Below are positions 18,644 through 26,825 of a DNA stretch of 64,000 nt, one piece after another. Both the position numbers and the translations under genes were made by a program. Origin of the DNA: Aquirufa ecclesiirivi (lineage in GTDB: Bacteria; Bacteroidota; Bacteroidia; Cytophagales; Spirosomataceae); assembly GCF_011250515.1 (NCBI RefSeq), contig NZ_JAANOP010000002.1, positions 310,001-374,000 of the forward strand. The letters run 5' to 3'. Below the pieces are notes generated by a model. The model saw only the letters and a program-made list of their open reading frames with translations. It did not search any database and was not told the origin of the DNA. Every line of letters starts with the position of its first letter. Position 1 is the stretch's first letter.

Positions 18644-21604
18644 ATGGCTTGGAGTCAACGAGAATATCACCTATTATCTGCTCATTTTGAGGGTAAATTG
18701 TATTTCGATACCTCTCAATCTTCACAAATTGCGCGTAAAATATATGCCACCGACGCCTCGGTATACCAAGTTCAGCCTAAAGCCGTTGCCATTCCAGCTT
18801 CTTCCAAAGACATTAAACGTCTCATTCAATTTGCTAGAAATAATAAATTAGGCATCATTCCTCGTGGCGCAGGTACATCATTGGCCGGCCAAGTCGTAGG
18901 TGAAGGTATCGTGATGGAAGTTTCTTCTTCCATGAGTAAAATCATTTCGCTTAATAAGAAAGAAAAAACAGTTTGGGTAGAACCTGGTATAGTCAGGGAT
19001 GATTTAAATTCATCCATAAAAAAAACAAGTCTATTCTTCGGACCAGAAACCTCCACCGCCAATAGGGCTCTTTTAGGTGGCATGGTAGGCAATAATTCTT
19101 GTGGATTACATTCTATTGTCTGGGGTAATGTACGTGACCACTTGATTGAAACAAAAGCTATTTTAGCCGATGGTACAGACATATACACGCATCCATTAAG
19201 TAATGAAGAATTTTATAAAAAAACGACTCTACAAAATTTAGAAGGTAACATCTACAGGGAATTGCACCGGATTTTGAATAATCCTGCTTTACAAGAATTA
19301 ATCAGAAACAAATTTCCCAAACCCAGCATCAAACGAAGAAATACGGGCTACGCTTTAGATGCGTTGGTAGAAATGCAACCTTTCAATCCCCAAGGAAAGC
19401 CTTTTAATCTTTCTGCGTTAATAGCTGGTTCTGAAGGTACCTTAGCCGTGGTTCATTCCCTTCGTCTTCAATTATTAGATATTCCTTCTGCTGATGTTTG
19501 TTTAGTTTGCGTACACTGCCATTCCATTCAAGAATCTCTGCAAGCCAATTTAGTAGCACTATCTTGTCATCCTACTGCCTCAGAATTGGTAGATGATTTC
19601 ATTCTATCATTTACAGAAGGCCATCCTCAGTTCCAAAAAGATCGAGATTTTATTCAAGGTAAGCCCGAGGCAATTTTAATGGTTGAGTTTCGAGGAGACG
19701 AAGCGTCTAGTTGTGAAAATAAAGCCAATCAATTTATTGAAAAATTAAATGCCCAGAGCATAGGTTATGCCTGTCCTACTTTATTTGGAGAAGAAATTTC
19801 CAAAGGATGGGATATTCGAAAAGCAGGATTAGGTTTGATACGAAATATTCTTGGCGATAAACAAGCCGTCAATTTAATTGAGGATTGTGCAGTAGATCCA
19901 GAAGATTTGCCCAATTATGTTGCTGATATTCAAAATCTTCTACAAAAACATCAAGTACAAGCCGCATTTTATGCTCATGCAGGTGCTGGGGAATTGCATA
20001 TTGAACCATTTCTAGATTTGAAAGCGGAGGAAGGGAAAAAACTATTCCGCCTTTTATTACAAGAAACAGTTCAGATTCTTAAAAAATATCAAGGATCATT
20101 AAGCGGCGAACATGGAGATGGCAGGCTTCGTGGAGAGTTTATTCCTGAAATCATGGGGCCCGAAATTTATGAACTTTTTCAAGAAATCAAACATATTTTT
20201 GACCCAATCAATACACTTAATCCAGGAAAAATAGTCCATACTCCTCCTATGGATGAGGCATTTAGAATTCAAACTAAAATTCCTCAAAAAAGAACTTATT
20301 TCTTTGATTATGGTGCATTAAATGACCCAATGACCTTAGCCGAAAAATGTTCGGGTTCAGGCGATTGTAAAAAAACAGCCCTATCAGGTGGAACCATGTG
20401 TCCGAGTTTTATGGCTACCCAACAAGAAAAGGATAGTACCCGAGCAAGAGCCAATATGCTGCGGCAAATTCTTAGTTCTGAAGTAGAAAAACCATTTTCG
20501 GATCCGCAATTGAAAGACATTTTGGATTTATGTCTTTCCTGTAAGGGATGTCAAACAGAATGTCCTTCGGGAGTTGATATTAGTAAATTAAAAGCAGAAA
20601 CGCTTCAACAAAGTTATATCGAACAAGGTACTCCTTGGAGAACTCAATTAATAGGTCATTTTCCTCGAATACAAAACTGGGTTAGAAAAATTTCTCCCCT
20701 ATATAATTTTGCCATCGAATTCCCTTTAAGCAGCATCATCATCAAAAGCTTCATGGGATTTTCTTGGGAAAGAAGTATCCCCAAAGTTTCATTTACCAGC
20801 CTTGAAGAATGGTTTTCAACCTTCAAAAAGAAGGTGAACCAAAAAGATATGCCTTTGGGGATGGTATACTTTTTTGCTGATGAATTTACCAACTACAATG
20901 ATGTTTTGATCGGTAAAAAGGCCATAGTCTTATTAAATGAACTTGGCTATGGTGTAGAAATACCCCAAGGAATCATTAGCGGCAGAAGTTATTTATCGAA
21001 AGGCATGCTCATAGAAGCCAAAAAACTTGCTAACCGCAATGTCTTGTTACTTAAAGATATCATTCATACAAACACTCCTTTCATTGGGTTGGAGCCAAGT
21101 GCTATATTAAGTTTTCGAGATGAGATACCTGATTTAGTAGATGTTGAACTCAGTAATGATGCGGCTAAATTAAAAGAAAACTGTTTGTTAATAGATGAAT
21201 TCTTAGCTAGGGAAATCAAAGCCAAGCGAATTCAAAAATCATCATTTGGAACAAAAAGCAGAAAAATAGTCTTGCATGGGCATTGCCACCAAAAATCCAT
21301 TGCTGGCTTAAGCTCTACACGACAGGTTTTATCATTTCCAGAAGGACATGAAGTAGAATTAATACCTTCAGGATGCTGCGGTATGGCAGGTTCTTTTGGT
21401 TATGAAAAAAAACATTTCAAGATTTCTAAACAAATAGCCAATCTAGTGCTTTTCCCCACTATTTTATCTAAACCAAGCTCGACCATCGTAGCTAGTAATG
21501 GAACTTCTTGTCGGCATCAAATCAAAGATGGTATTGATAAACATGCTTATCATACTGTTGAAATTCTACACCAATCCTTGGCCAATCCCCAGATAAAAAT
21601 ATGA
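18644..21604 (+). CDS. FAD-linked oxidase fused to Fe-S/CCG domains (D-lactate/glycolate dehydrogenase type)
   Basis: A 986-residue fusion of a GlcD-like flavoprotein and a GlcF-like iron-sulfur protein. The N-terminal half has the PCMH FAD-binding motif IIPRGAGTSLAGQVVGEG and the FAD-oxidase C-terminal motifs YAHAGAGELHIEP and GEHGDGRLRGEFIP, ending NPGKIV. Then come two cysteine-rich iron-sulfur segments (CSGSGDC with a later CP, and CLSCKGCQTECP) and a CCG domain (HGHCHQKSIAG and SGCCGMAGSFG). This is the build of D-2-hydroxyacid dehydrogenases that pass electrons to the respiratory chain. D-lactate or glycolate is a likely substrate, but the sequence does not decide it. The next gene overlaps by 4 bp. 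Confidence 0.88.
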   Translation: MAWSQREYHLLSAHFEGKLYFDTSQSSQIARKIYATDASVYQVQPKAVAIPASSKDIKRLIQFARNNKLGIIPRGAGTSLAGQVVGEGIVMEVSSSMSKIISLNKKEKTVWVEPGIVRDDLNSSIKKTSLFFGPETSTANRALLGGMVGNNSCGLHSIVWGNVRDHLIETKAILADGTDIYTHPLSNEEFYKKTTLQNLEGNIYRELHRILNNPALQELIRNKFPKPSIKRRNTGYALDALVEMQPFNPQGKPFNLSALIAGSEGTLAVVHSLRLQLLDIPSADVCLVCVHCHSIQESLQANLVALSCHPTASELVDDFILSFTEGHPQFQKDRDFIQGKPEAILMVEFRGDEASSCENKANQFIEKLNAQSIGYACPTLFGEEISKGWDIRKAGLGLIRNILGDKQAVNLIEDCAVDPEDLPNYVADIQNLLQKHQVQAAFYAHAGAGELHIEPFLDLKAEEGKKLFRLLLQETVQILKKYQGSLSGEHGDGRLRGEFIPEIMGPEIYELFQEIKHIFDPINTLNPGKIVHTPPMDEAFRIQTKIPQKRTYFFDYGALNDPMTLAEKCSGSGDCKKTALSGGTMCPSFMATQQEKDSTRARANMLRQILSSEVEKPFSDPQLKDILDLCLSCKGCQTECPSGVDISKLKAETLQQSYIEQGTPWRTQLIGHFPRIQNWVRKISPLYNFAIEFPLSSIIIKSFMGFSWERSIPKVSFTSLEEWFSTFKKKVNQKDMPLGMVYFFADEFTNYNDVLIGKKAIVLLNELGYGVEIPQGIISGRSYLSKGMLIEAKKLANRNVLLLKDIIHTNTPFIGLEPSAILSFRDEIPDLVDVELSNDAAKLKENCLLIDEFLAREIKAKRIQKSSFGTKSRKIVLHGHCHQKSIAGLSSTRQVLSFPEGHEVELIPSGCCGMAGSFGYEKKHFKISKQIANLVLFPTILSKPSSTIVASNGTSCRHQIKDGIDKHAYHTVEILHQSLANPQIKI

Positions 21605-21897
21605 TTCAATTTAATTTATCGCTCTTTTTTGAAAATTCATCAGAAGAAAAGGCTCTTATTGCTTTACAAAAAATCATTGTTCCAGAAATAGAAAAACAAT
21701 CATTTATTTCTCGCGTTTATTTATTTGAAATCACCTCACATCAAGAGCCCGACTCTAAAGGTTTTAGCTTACAATGCTGGGTAGAACCAGAATTTGAGAA
21801 ACAATTGGCTATTATAGAGACCCTTGTATCCGGGTTCTTATTGGAAGAATTCCCCAATCAACATGTCTATTTCCCCAGTCAATTGAAGAAGTTATAA
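21601..21897 (+). CDS. DUF4286-like small protein
   Basis: A 98-residue soluble protein whose ATG overlaps the stop of the oxidoreductase by 4 bp (ATGA), so the two are translationally coupled. The pattern of a first beta-strand (MIQFNLSLFF), a helix with IIVPEIEKQSFISRVYLFEI and a later strand SLQCWVE resembles DUF4286, a small Bacteroidota ferredoxin-fold-like family of unknown function. The assignment rests on length and motif order only. Its last 6 bp overlap the end of converging ung. Confidence 0.6.
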   Translation: MIQFNLSLFFENSSEEKALIALQKIIVPEIEKQSFISRVYLFEITSHQEPDSKGFSLQCWVEPEFEKQLAIIETLVSGFLLEEFPNQHVYFPSQLKKL

Positions 21898-22596
21898 CCA
21901 ATTGATCGCTTTCTTTCGATGGGCGATCAAGTAATCATTGGTTTTTGAAAACACTTTATTCCCAAACCAACCTCCCCTGTTGGCCGACAATGGTGAAGGA
22001 TGTGAAGAATACAAAAGTAAGTGCTTTTGTGAATCTACATTTTTCGCCAATTTTTGAGCAAAATTACCCCACAACAAAAATACCACATGTTCTTTTTCTT
22101 CACTGATTTTTTCAATGGCGAGGGAAGTTAATTGTTGCCACCCTAAATCTTCATGTGAACCGGGTTTAGCCTCAGAAACAGTTAAAATCGAATTCAGCAA
22201 GAGTACACCTTGTTTTGCCCACGGACTCAAATCCCCATCTTTGTTTATCAAAAAAGCATCGAGATCTAGATGCAACTCCTTTTTTATATTACGTAATGAA
22301 GGCGGTATTGACATTCCCTGGGGTACTGAAAAACACAATCCATGAGCTTGACCTTTTCCATGGTAGGGGTCCTGACCAATAATGACTACTTGGGTATCGG
22401 CAAAAGAACATAAATTAAATGCTTGGAAAATTGTTTCTCGAGGAGGGAACACCTCTTCCGTCTGCATTTTTTCATCTAATTTTTCCTGTATGGATTCAAA
22501 ATATGATTCACCTAATTCAGAAAGGAAAATATTTTTCCAATCATTCATTAGTAAATCAGGTAATTTTCGAACTATTTTACTCTCGATTTGATCCAT
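21892..22596 (-). CDS. ung: uracil-DNA glycosylase (family 1)
   Basis: Ung removes uracil from DNA. Motifs present are GQDPYHG (residues 74-80, with catalytic Asp76), LLNSILTVSEAKPGSHEDLGW, LLWGNFAQ and the DNA-intercalation loop HPSPLSANRG. The start is unsure: an ATG at 22596 gives 234 residues and places the start codon only 4 bp from that of the divergent apaG gene; a GTG at 22617 would overlap apaG, and an ATG at 22548 (MNDWKN) is also possible. Core identification does not depend on this. Confidence 0.95.
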   Translation of the reverse strand: MDQIESKIVRKLPDLLMNDWKNIFLSELGESYFESIQEKLDEKMQTEEVFPPRETIFQAFNLCSFADTQVVIIGQDPYHGKGQAHGLCFSVPQGMSIPPSLRNIKKELHLDLDAFLINKDGDLSPWAKQGVLLLNSILTVSEAKPGSHEDLGWQQLTSLAIEKISEEKEHVVFLLWGNFAQKLAKNVDSQKHLLLYSSHPSPLSANRGGWFGNKVFSKTNDYLIAHRKKAINWL

Positions 22597-22600
22597 ACTT

Positions 22601-22987
22601 ATGACTGAAGCTATCACAAATGGTTTTTATATTTCAGTAGAGACACAACACATGTCGGAATACGAAATTCAAAAGCCCTACCAGCATTTTTTTTCATACC
22701 AAATTACAATCAAAAACCTCAGTAAGCAACCTGCTCAATTAGTCAGTAGATTTTGGAAAATTCAAGATGGATCAGGAAAAACGGAACATGTAAATGGCCT
22801 AGGGGTAGTAGGACAACAACCCATCATTGAACCAAATCAATCCTTTACTTATACTTCAGGATGCCCTATAATCGGTAATTTAGGCAAAATGAGTGGTCAT
22901 TATACCTTTCTGAATTTAGAAAACCAATCCACCTTTTCCGTTAAGATTCCACCCTTTGAATTAGCTCCTACTTTTATTTTAAATTAA
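22601..22987 (+). CDS. apaG: ApaG domain protein
   Basis: A 128-residue ApaG protein (DUF525), an immunoglobulin-like fold. The typical N-terminus ITNGFYISVET is followed by HFFSYQITIKNLS, then RFWKIQDGSG and the conserved GVVGQQPIIEPNQSFTYTSGCPI. The biochemical role is not firmly known; in enterobacteria it is linked to cobalt/magnesium efflux. Its start is 4 bp from that of ung on the other strand, and its last base is the first base of the next gene. Confidence 0.93.
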   Translation: MTEAITNGFYISVETQHMSEYEIQKPYQHFFSYQITIKNLSKQPAQLVSRFWKIQDGSGKTEHVNGLGVVGQQPIIEPNQSFTYTSGCPIIGNLGKMSGHYTFLNLENQSTFSVKIPPFELAPTFILN

Positions 22988-23433
22988 TGCGTTTATTTCA
23001 AAAATTCTTCTTTTTATTACAAGCTCAAACAAGTCATGGATTACACTCCCCCTCTGTATTTAAATTATATACGGAGGTAATCAATCCGATATTACAAAAG
23101 CGAATTTCATCGAATGATAAAACGAATGAACTCATCCAAGAGGTGAGTCAATTTTATGCCCATGAAATCGATTCAGGGAAAGTTTTTCCTTTGGTCATTC
23201 CACATTTAAATCCAGAAGTTTATCAACAAATAGATCAAGATTTAATTCCAAAAGCCCAATCTAATTCCATTTTGTTTATTCTTCATCCCTATGAATCTAC
23301 ACTAAGTCAGGATATTTGGGATACTTTAGTAGATGACCCACGAGTAATTCACAGCATTGATCTATTTGATATAGGTATTTTACGATTTAATCAGCTAGCT
23401 AGTAAACAGCATTTTATGTTGAAAAAATCTTAG
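22987..23433 (+). CDS. shortened relative of a Bacteroidota SAM-methyltransferase family
   Basis: A 148-residue protein. Its start (HGLHSPSVFKLYTEVI) and its end (DPRVIHSIDLFDIGILRF, then SKQHFMLK) match the ends of a Bacteroidota class I methyltransferase family of about 230-260 residues that I recall with an HSPFVF start and an IDLF-G-FF-KQHF end. The middle, where the SAM-binding ELG and GD motifs should be, is absent; only a HPYESTLSQDIWD segment near the end recalls the family. The single open frame shows no frameshift, so this is an internal deletion or a shrunken, probably non-catalytic homologue. It is coupled to apaG by a 1-bp overlap. Confidence 0.6.
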   Translation: MRLFQKFFFLLQAQTSHGLHSPSVFKLYTEVINPILQKRISSNDKTNELIQEVSQFYAHEIDSGKVFPLVIPHLNPEVYQQIDQDLIPKAQSNSILFILHPYESTLSQDIWDTLVDDPRVIHSIDLFDIGILRFNQLASKQHFMLKKS

Positions 23434-23439
23434 ATATAA

Positions 23440-23465
23440 AAAAAGGCGACCGAAGCCGCCTTTTT
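23440..23465. terminator. bidirectional terminator
   Basis: A 9-bp stem (23440-23448 with 23457-23465) whose outer part is A5/T5, so either strand gives a GC hairpin followed by T. It lies between the converging methyltransferase-like gene (stop at 23433) and the helicase gene (stop at 23484). Confidence 0.85.
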
Positions 23466-23483
23466 CATCAAATTCTAAAAAAA

Positions 23484-25283
23484 TTAAACTGGCTTAGCAA
23501 TTTCTACTAAAACGCGTTTTCCTTTAATTTGAGCTCCAGCCATTTTTTCTAAAACGACATTCGCATATTCTTTAGGCACATCTACATAGGTATGCTTATT
23601 TTCAATTTGAATTTGCCCTAATACATTACCAGGGATTCCAGATTCACCTGCAAAAGCCCCAACGATGTTAGATGGAGAAATTTTCTCGTTGAAACCAATG
23701 TTAACAAACATACGAACCATATTTTCATCAGAACGATAAGGCTTGCCTTCTTTGTCACTTCTTGGTCCACGTGGTCCACGATCTCTGTCGCCACCACGGT
23801 CATCACGTCCACCGTAACGAGAATCTCTCTCGAAACGACCAGCGCCACGACGGCCATCACGTTCACCGCCACGATCACCCCGGTATCCTCCACGGTCACC
23901 ACCGCGATCACTACCACGGTCATCACGACCATATTTACGAGATTGACGTTCTAATTCACCTTCGAGATTTTCATCACCAAACTCATTCTTTTGAACTCCC
24001 ATGCTAATTTTCACTAAGGCAGCAACAATTTGCTCCGTAGTAAACCCAGCATGATGTAGGTTTGTCAATGCATCGTTAAATACATCTAAATCACCTTCTT
24101 GAATTGTAGCAGCGACACGTTCAATAAACATGCCTTTTTTAACACCAACTACATCCGTGAACGTAGGAATAACTCCTTTTTCAATCTTCACTTTCGTGTA
24201 ATTCATGATTTCGCGTAAACGATTTCTTTCTGAACCAACGACTAAAGTAAAAGCTTTACCGAATTTTCCAGCTCTACCTGTACGACCGATACGGTGTACA
24301 TAATATTCTTCATCTAATGGGATATCATAATTAATAACCGCATCTACATTTTCCACATCCAAACCACGAGCAGCCACGTCAGTAGCAACCAAGAAACCTA
24401 CATTTCCATTACGGAAACGGTTCATCACTTGTGTACGTTGAGATTGACGTAAGTCGCCATGTAAACCTTCGGCAGCATATCCACGCATTACCAATTCTTC
24501 CACCACTTCATCTACCCTTTTCTTCTGATTACAGAAAATAAGAACCAATTTCAGGTTATAAAAATCAATCAAACGTGTTGTTACTTCCATTTTCGCACGT
24601 CCTTTGACATCAAAGTACAATTGCTCAATGTTGACGTTTGTAATTTCGTTTTTAACAACCTTTACTAATTTAGGATTAGTTAAATAACGATTCGTTAAAG
24701 CCATGATAGGCTTTGACATCGTAGCCGAAAATAATACTACTTGGCGTTCTTCTGGAATTTCTTGTAAGATACTTTCAATATCTTCTCTAAAACCCATATC
24801 TAACATTTCATCAGCCTCATCCAATACAATCATGGAAGCTTGACCTAATTTCAATGCACGACGTTCGATTAAGTCAATCACACGACCAGGAGTACCTACA
24901 ACGATGTTGGCACCAGCCTTTAATGACTTGATTTGACGATCAATGGAGTCTCCACCATAAACAGTTGTAACCCAAACACCTTTAGTAAATTTGGATAATT
25001 TCTTTAATTCTTCAGTTACCTGAAGAGCTAATTCACGCGTAGGACATAACACGATGGCCTGCACGTATTTCTCGAATGGAGCTACATGCTCGATCATTGG
25101 AATACCAAACGCGGCCGTTTTACCTGTACCCGTTTGTGCTTGGCCGATTACATCACGACCTTCTAAAATAAATGGAATAGCTTCTGATTGAATGGGAGAA
25201 GCGAATTCAAAGCCCATTTCGTTAACAGCAGCCAGGATTCCTTCCGAAAACGGAAGCGAATCAAAGCGAATTTGATTACTCAT
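23484..25283 (-). CDS. DEAD-box RNA helicase with RGG-rich tail and DbpA-like RNA-binding domain
   Basis: From the ATG at 25283 (MSNQIRF) the protein has 599 residues; an ATG at 25316 is open but probably lies in the leader. Present are the Q motif region (FEFASPIQSEAIP), AQTGTGKT at 49-56, VLDEADEM, LFSATM and HRIGRTGRAG. After the two RecA folds comes a tail of repeated G, R and D (roughly residues 450-520), then a C-terminal DbpA-type RNA-binding domain (FVNIGFNEKISPSNI to the end). This is the CsdA/DeaD layout, unwinding RNA in ribosome assembly and cold adaptation. It has its own promoter and an unusually structured leader. Confidence 0.95.
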   Translation of the reverse strand: MSNQIRFDSLPFSEGILAAVNEMGFEFASPIQSEAIPFILEGRDVIGQAQTGTGKTAAFGIPMIEHVAPFEKYVQAIVLCPTRELALQVTEELKKLSKFTKGVWVTTVYGGDSIDRQIKSLKAGANIVVGTPGRVIDLIERRALKLGQASMIVLDEADEMLDMGFREDIESILQEIPEERQVVLFSATMSKPIMALTNRYLTNPKLVKVVKNEITNVNIEQLYFDVKGRAKMEVTTRLIDFYNLKLVLIFCNQKKRVDEVVEELVMRGYAAEGLHGDLRQSQRTQVMNRFRNGNVGFLVATDVAARGLDVENVDAVINYDIPLDEEYYVHRIGRTGRAGKFGKAFTLVVGSERNRLREIMNYTKVKIEKGVIPTFTDVVGVKKGMFIERVAATIQEGDLDVFNDALTNLHHAGFTTEQIVAALVKISMGVQKNEFGDENLEGELERQSRKYGRDDRGSDRGGDRGGYRGDRGGERDGRRGAGRFERDSRYGGRDDRGGDRDRGPRGPRSDKEGKPYRSDENMVRMFVNIGFNEKISPSNIVGAFAGESGIPGNVLGQIQIENKHTYVDVPKEYANVVLEKMAGAQIKGKRVLVEIAKPV

Positions 25284-25407
25284 TTGTTGTTTTTTAATTA
25301 CGTTGCCCGAACACATCCGTAATTAACTCTTGCCCATAGCCCTTTACCAGGGAAAAGAATTTTACAATTAATGTAAAAAAGAGTTGTGAGGATGTATTTG
25401 TATTTCT
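25284..25407 (-). promoter_or_regulatory. structured 5' leader of the helicase gene
   Basis: About 125 nt separate the inferred transcription start from the helicase ATG. Inside, an outer 7-bp pairing (25325-25331 with 25379-25385) encloses two hairpins: a 4-bp GC stem (25340-25343 with 25349-25352) and a 6-bp stem (25361-25366 with 25372-25377). Together they could form a three-way junction. Regulation by cold or by the helicase itself is plausible from what is known of CsdA-type genes but is inference here. Confidence 0.45.
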
Positions 25408-25413
25408 AAAGCA

Positions 25414-25445
25414 CAAAAGTACTTTAATAAAAAATGAGAAGCAAA
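25414..25445 (-). promoter_or_regulatory. promoter of the helicase gene
   Basis: Read on the minus strand, TTTG (25442-25445), a 20-nt spacer and TACTTTTG (25414-25421) match the Bacteroidota sigma-A form TTG/TAnnTTTG. Transcription would start near 25407. Confidence 0.7.
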
Positions 25446-25454
25446 TAAATTGTA

Positions 25455-26705
25455 TTATTTTAATACCGACTTCTTAGACAATATCAGTAACACCTGAGAA
25501 TTGATGGGTACAGAAGCTTCTGGACTTATGTTATTTCCTGCTGCTTTCACCTCGATTCGATTGGGTGAAATACCCTCACCTACCAAACGATTCTTAACGA
25601 CAAAACCACGTTTTAAGCCAGATTTGGCATCATTTTCAGCAAATGCAAAAATACGAATTTGAACATCTTTGTACTTATTTAAACCCTCGGCCATCTTCTT
25701 GAAAAAGGCATCAAAAGGAGAAACTAATTGATTGGTTTCTGCATCAAAAGAAATTTCACTGACGCGCAATTCACTCGATTCTGTATTCGTCGTATCCGTT
25801 AAATACTCAAACATCGGAACTAAGGCAGAGGTTTTAGGTACATCATATGCCTTACCGTCGGGCCAACTCAAATGTGTCAAAGAATCGGACGCTATTCTGG
25901 CAGAATCTGCACTCAATTTAGACAAACTATCCCGTAGCTTAGCCAAACTGTCAATAGGAATAATTTCCTCCGTATCAGCACTGACTACCTCATCCTCTTT
26001 GGTCATTTTAGTATATACAAACCAAGCGATAGCGGACGCTAAAACCAATGAACCTAGAATAAGCCCAATTACTTTCCAATTGGTCGAGGAACCACCTTCT
26101 TCATCCGAATTCAATTCGAATTCCTCTGAATTAATTGGAAACGAACTGGACTCATGTTTAAATACATCGGATAAAAGTAAAATTTCAGAAATTGAGCCTT
26201 GTAATTTAGGAGGACATAAAGAGGCAAAATCATGCTTTTGAGCAAAAAAATGTTCCCCAAAAGAATTCCAATCTTTCATGCAAGCGATATCAACAAGTTT
26301 CAATCGATTCCCATACATGGCGAAACAAATACTCAAACCTTTAACAACCAAAGAACTTTTACACTTCAATTCCCGAGAAACCAATAAGGCAATGGCACTT
26401 TTTTTATCTGGCATTAATATGCCAAATAATCCTTCTCCGTAGGATATGATTTTGTCCCAGTTTACACTGGCCGTTGAACTAGAAAAAATAACTTCTATCT
26501 CTTTACTGGGCACGGATTTGTGCTGAATAAAATTGGATAAAGCATTGAAACGAATCTGATTTCGTATCAACTTTAAGGATGAACCTAATATAATGGATTC
26601 CCAAACAGGTAATAACTCCTGTATTTTTTCAACTCGCTCGTTGGTTAATTGTGCTACACGTTCAATAAAAATCTCTCTCTCGCCAGCTTCCAAAATTGTA
26701 AACAT
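25455..26705 (-). CDS. single-pass membrane protein with C-terminal OmpA-like domain
   Basis: A 416-residue protein I cannot name. Its N-terminal 200 residues are soluble and probably cytoplasmic. One membrane helix follows an acidic stretch (WKVIGLILGSLVLASAIAWF, near residues 209-230). Next is a serine/aspartate/leucine coiled segment (SLAKLRDSLSKLSADSAR). The C-terminal part, with VQIRIFAFAENDAKSG and RGFVVKNRLVGEGISPNRIEVKAAG, has the strand-helix pattern of OmpA-type peptidoglycan-binding domains. A link from cytoplasm to cell wall is a reasonable guess. It diverges from hisB across 120 bp. Confidence 0.7.
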   Translation of the reverse strand: MFTILEAGEREIFIERVAQLTNERVEKIQELLPVWESIILGSSLKLIRNQIRFNALSNFIQHKSVPSKEIEVIFSSSTASVNWDKIISYGEGLFGILMPDKKSAIALLVSRELKCKSSLVVKGLSICFAMYGNRLKLVDIACMKDWNSFGEHFFAQKHDFASLCPPKLQGSISEILLLSDVFKHESSSFPINSEEFELNSDEEGGSSTNWKVIGLILGSLVLASAIAWFVYTKMTKEDEVVSADTEEIIPIDSLAKLRDSLSKLSADSARIASDSLTHLSWPDGKAYDVPKTSALVPMFEYLTDTTNTESSELRVSEISFDAETNQLVSPFDAFFKKMAEGLNKYKDVQIRIFAFAENDAKSGLKRGFVVKNRLVGEGISPNRIEVKAAGNNISPEASVPINSQVLLILSKKSVLK

Positions 26706-26813
26706 CTGCCTCTTTGGGTATAATTATCCCCTAAATTACATTAGTATCCTCACTTTTAGCACATATTGATTCGTATTTTTTTCATATTTCTTACATCGAT
26801 GAAAATGTATCAT

Positions 26814-26821
26814 TAACTTTG
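26814..26821 (+). promoter_or_regulatory. -7 element almost on the hisB start
   Basis: A perfect TAACTTTG (TAnnTTTG) ends only 4 nt before the hisB ATG, so the transcript would begin at or next to the start codon. No TTG is found at the usual distance upstream, which lowers confidence. Confidence 0.5.
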
Positions 26822-26825
26822 TTCA

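Noticed and set aside
23618-23932. 104-residue valine-rich ORF on the minus strand within the helicase gene
   Set aside because: It is a frame shadow of the G/R/D repeat of the helicase; its composition is a product of the GGN/CGN codons, and the helicase frame is clearly the real one.
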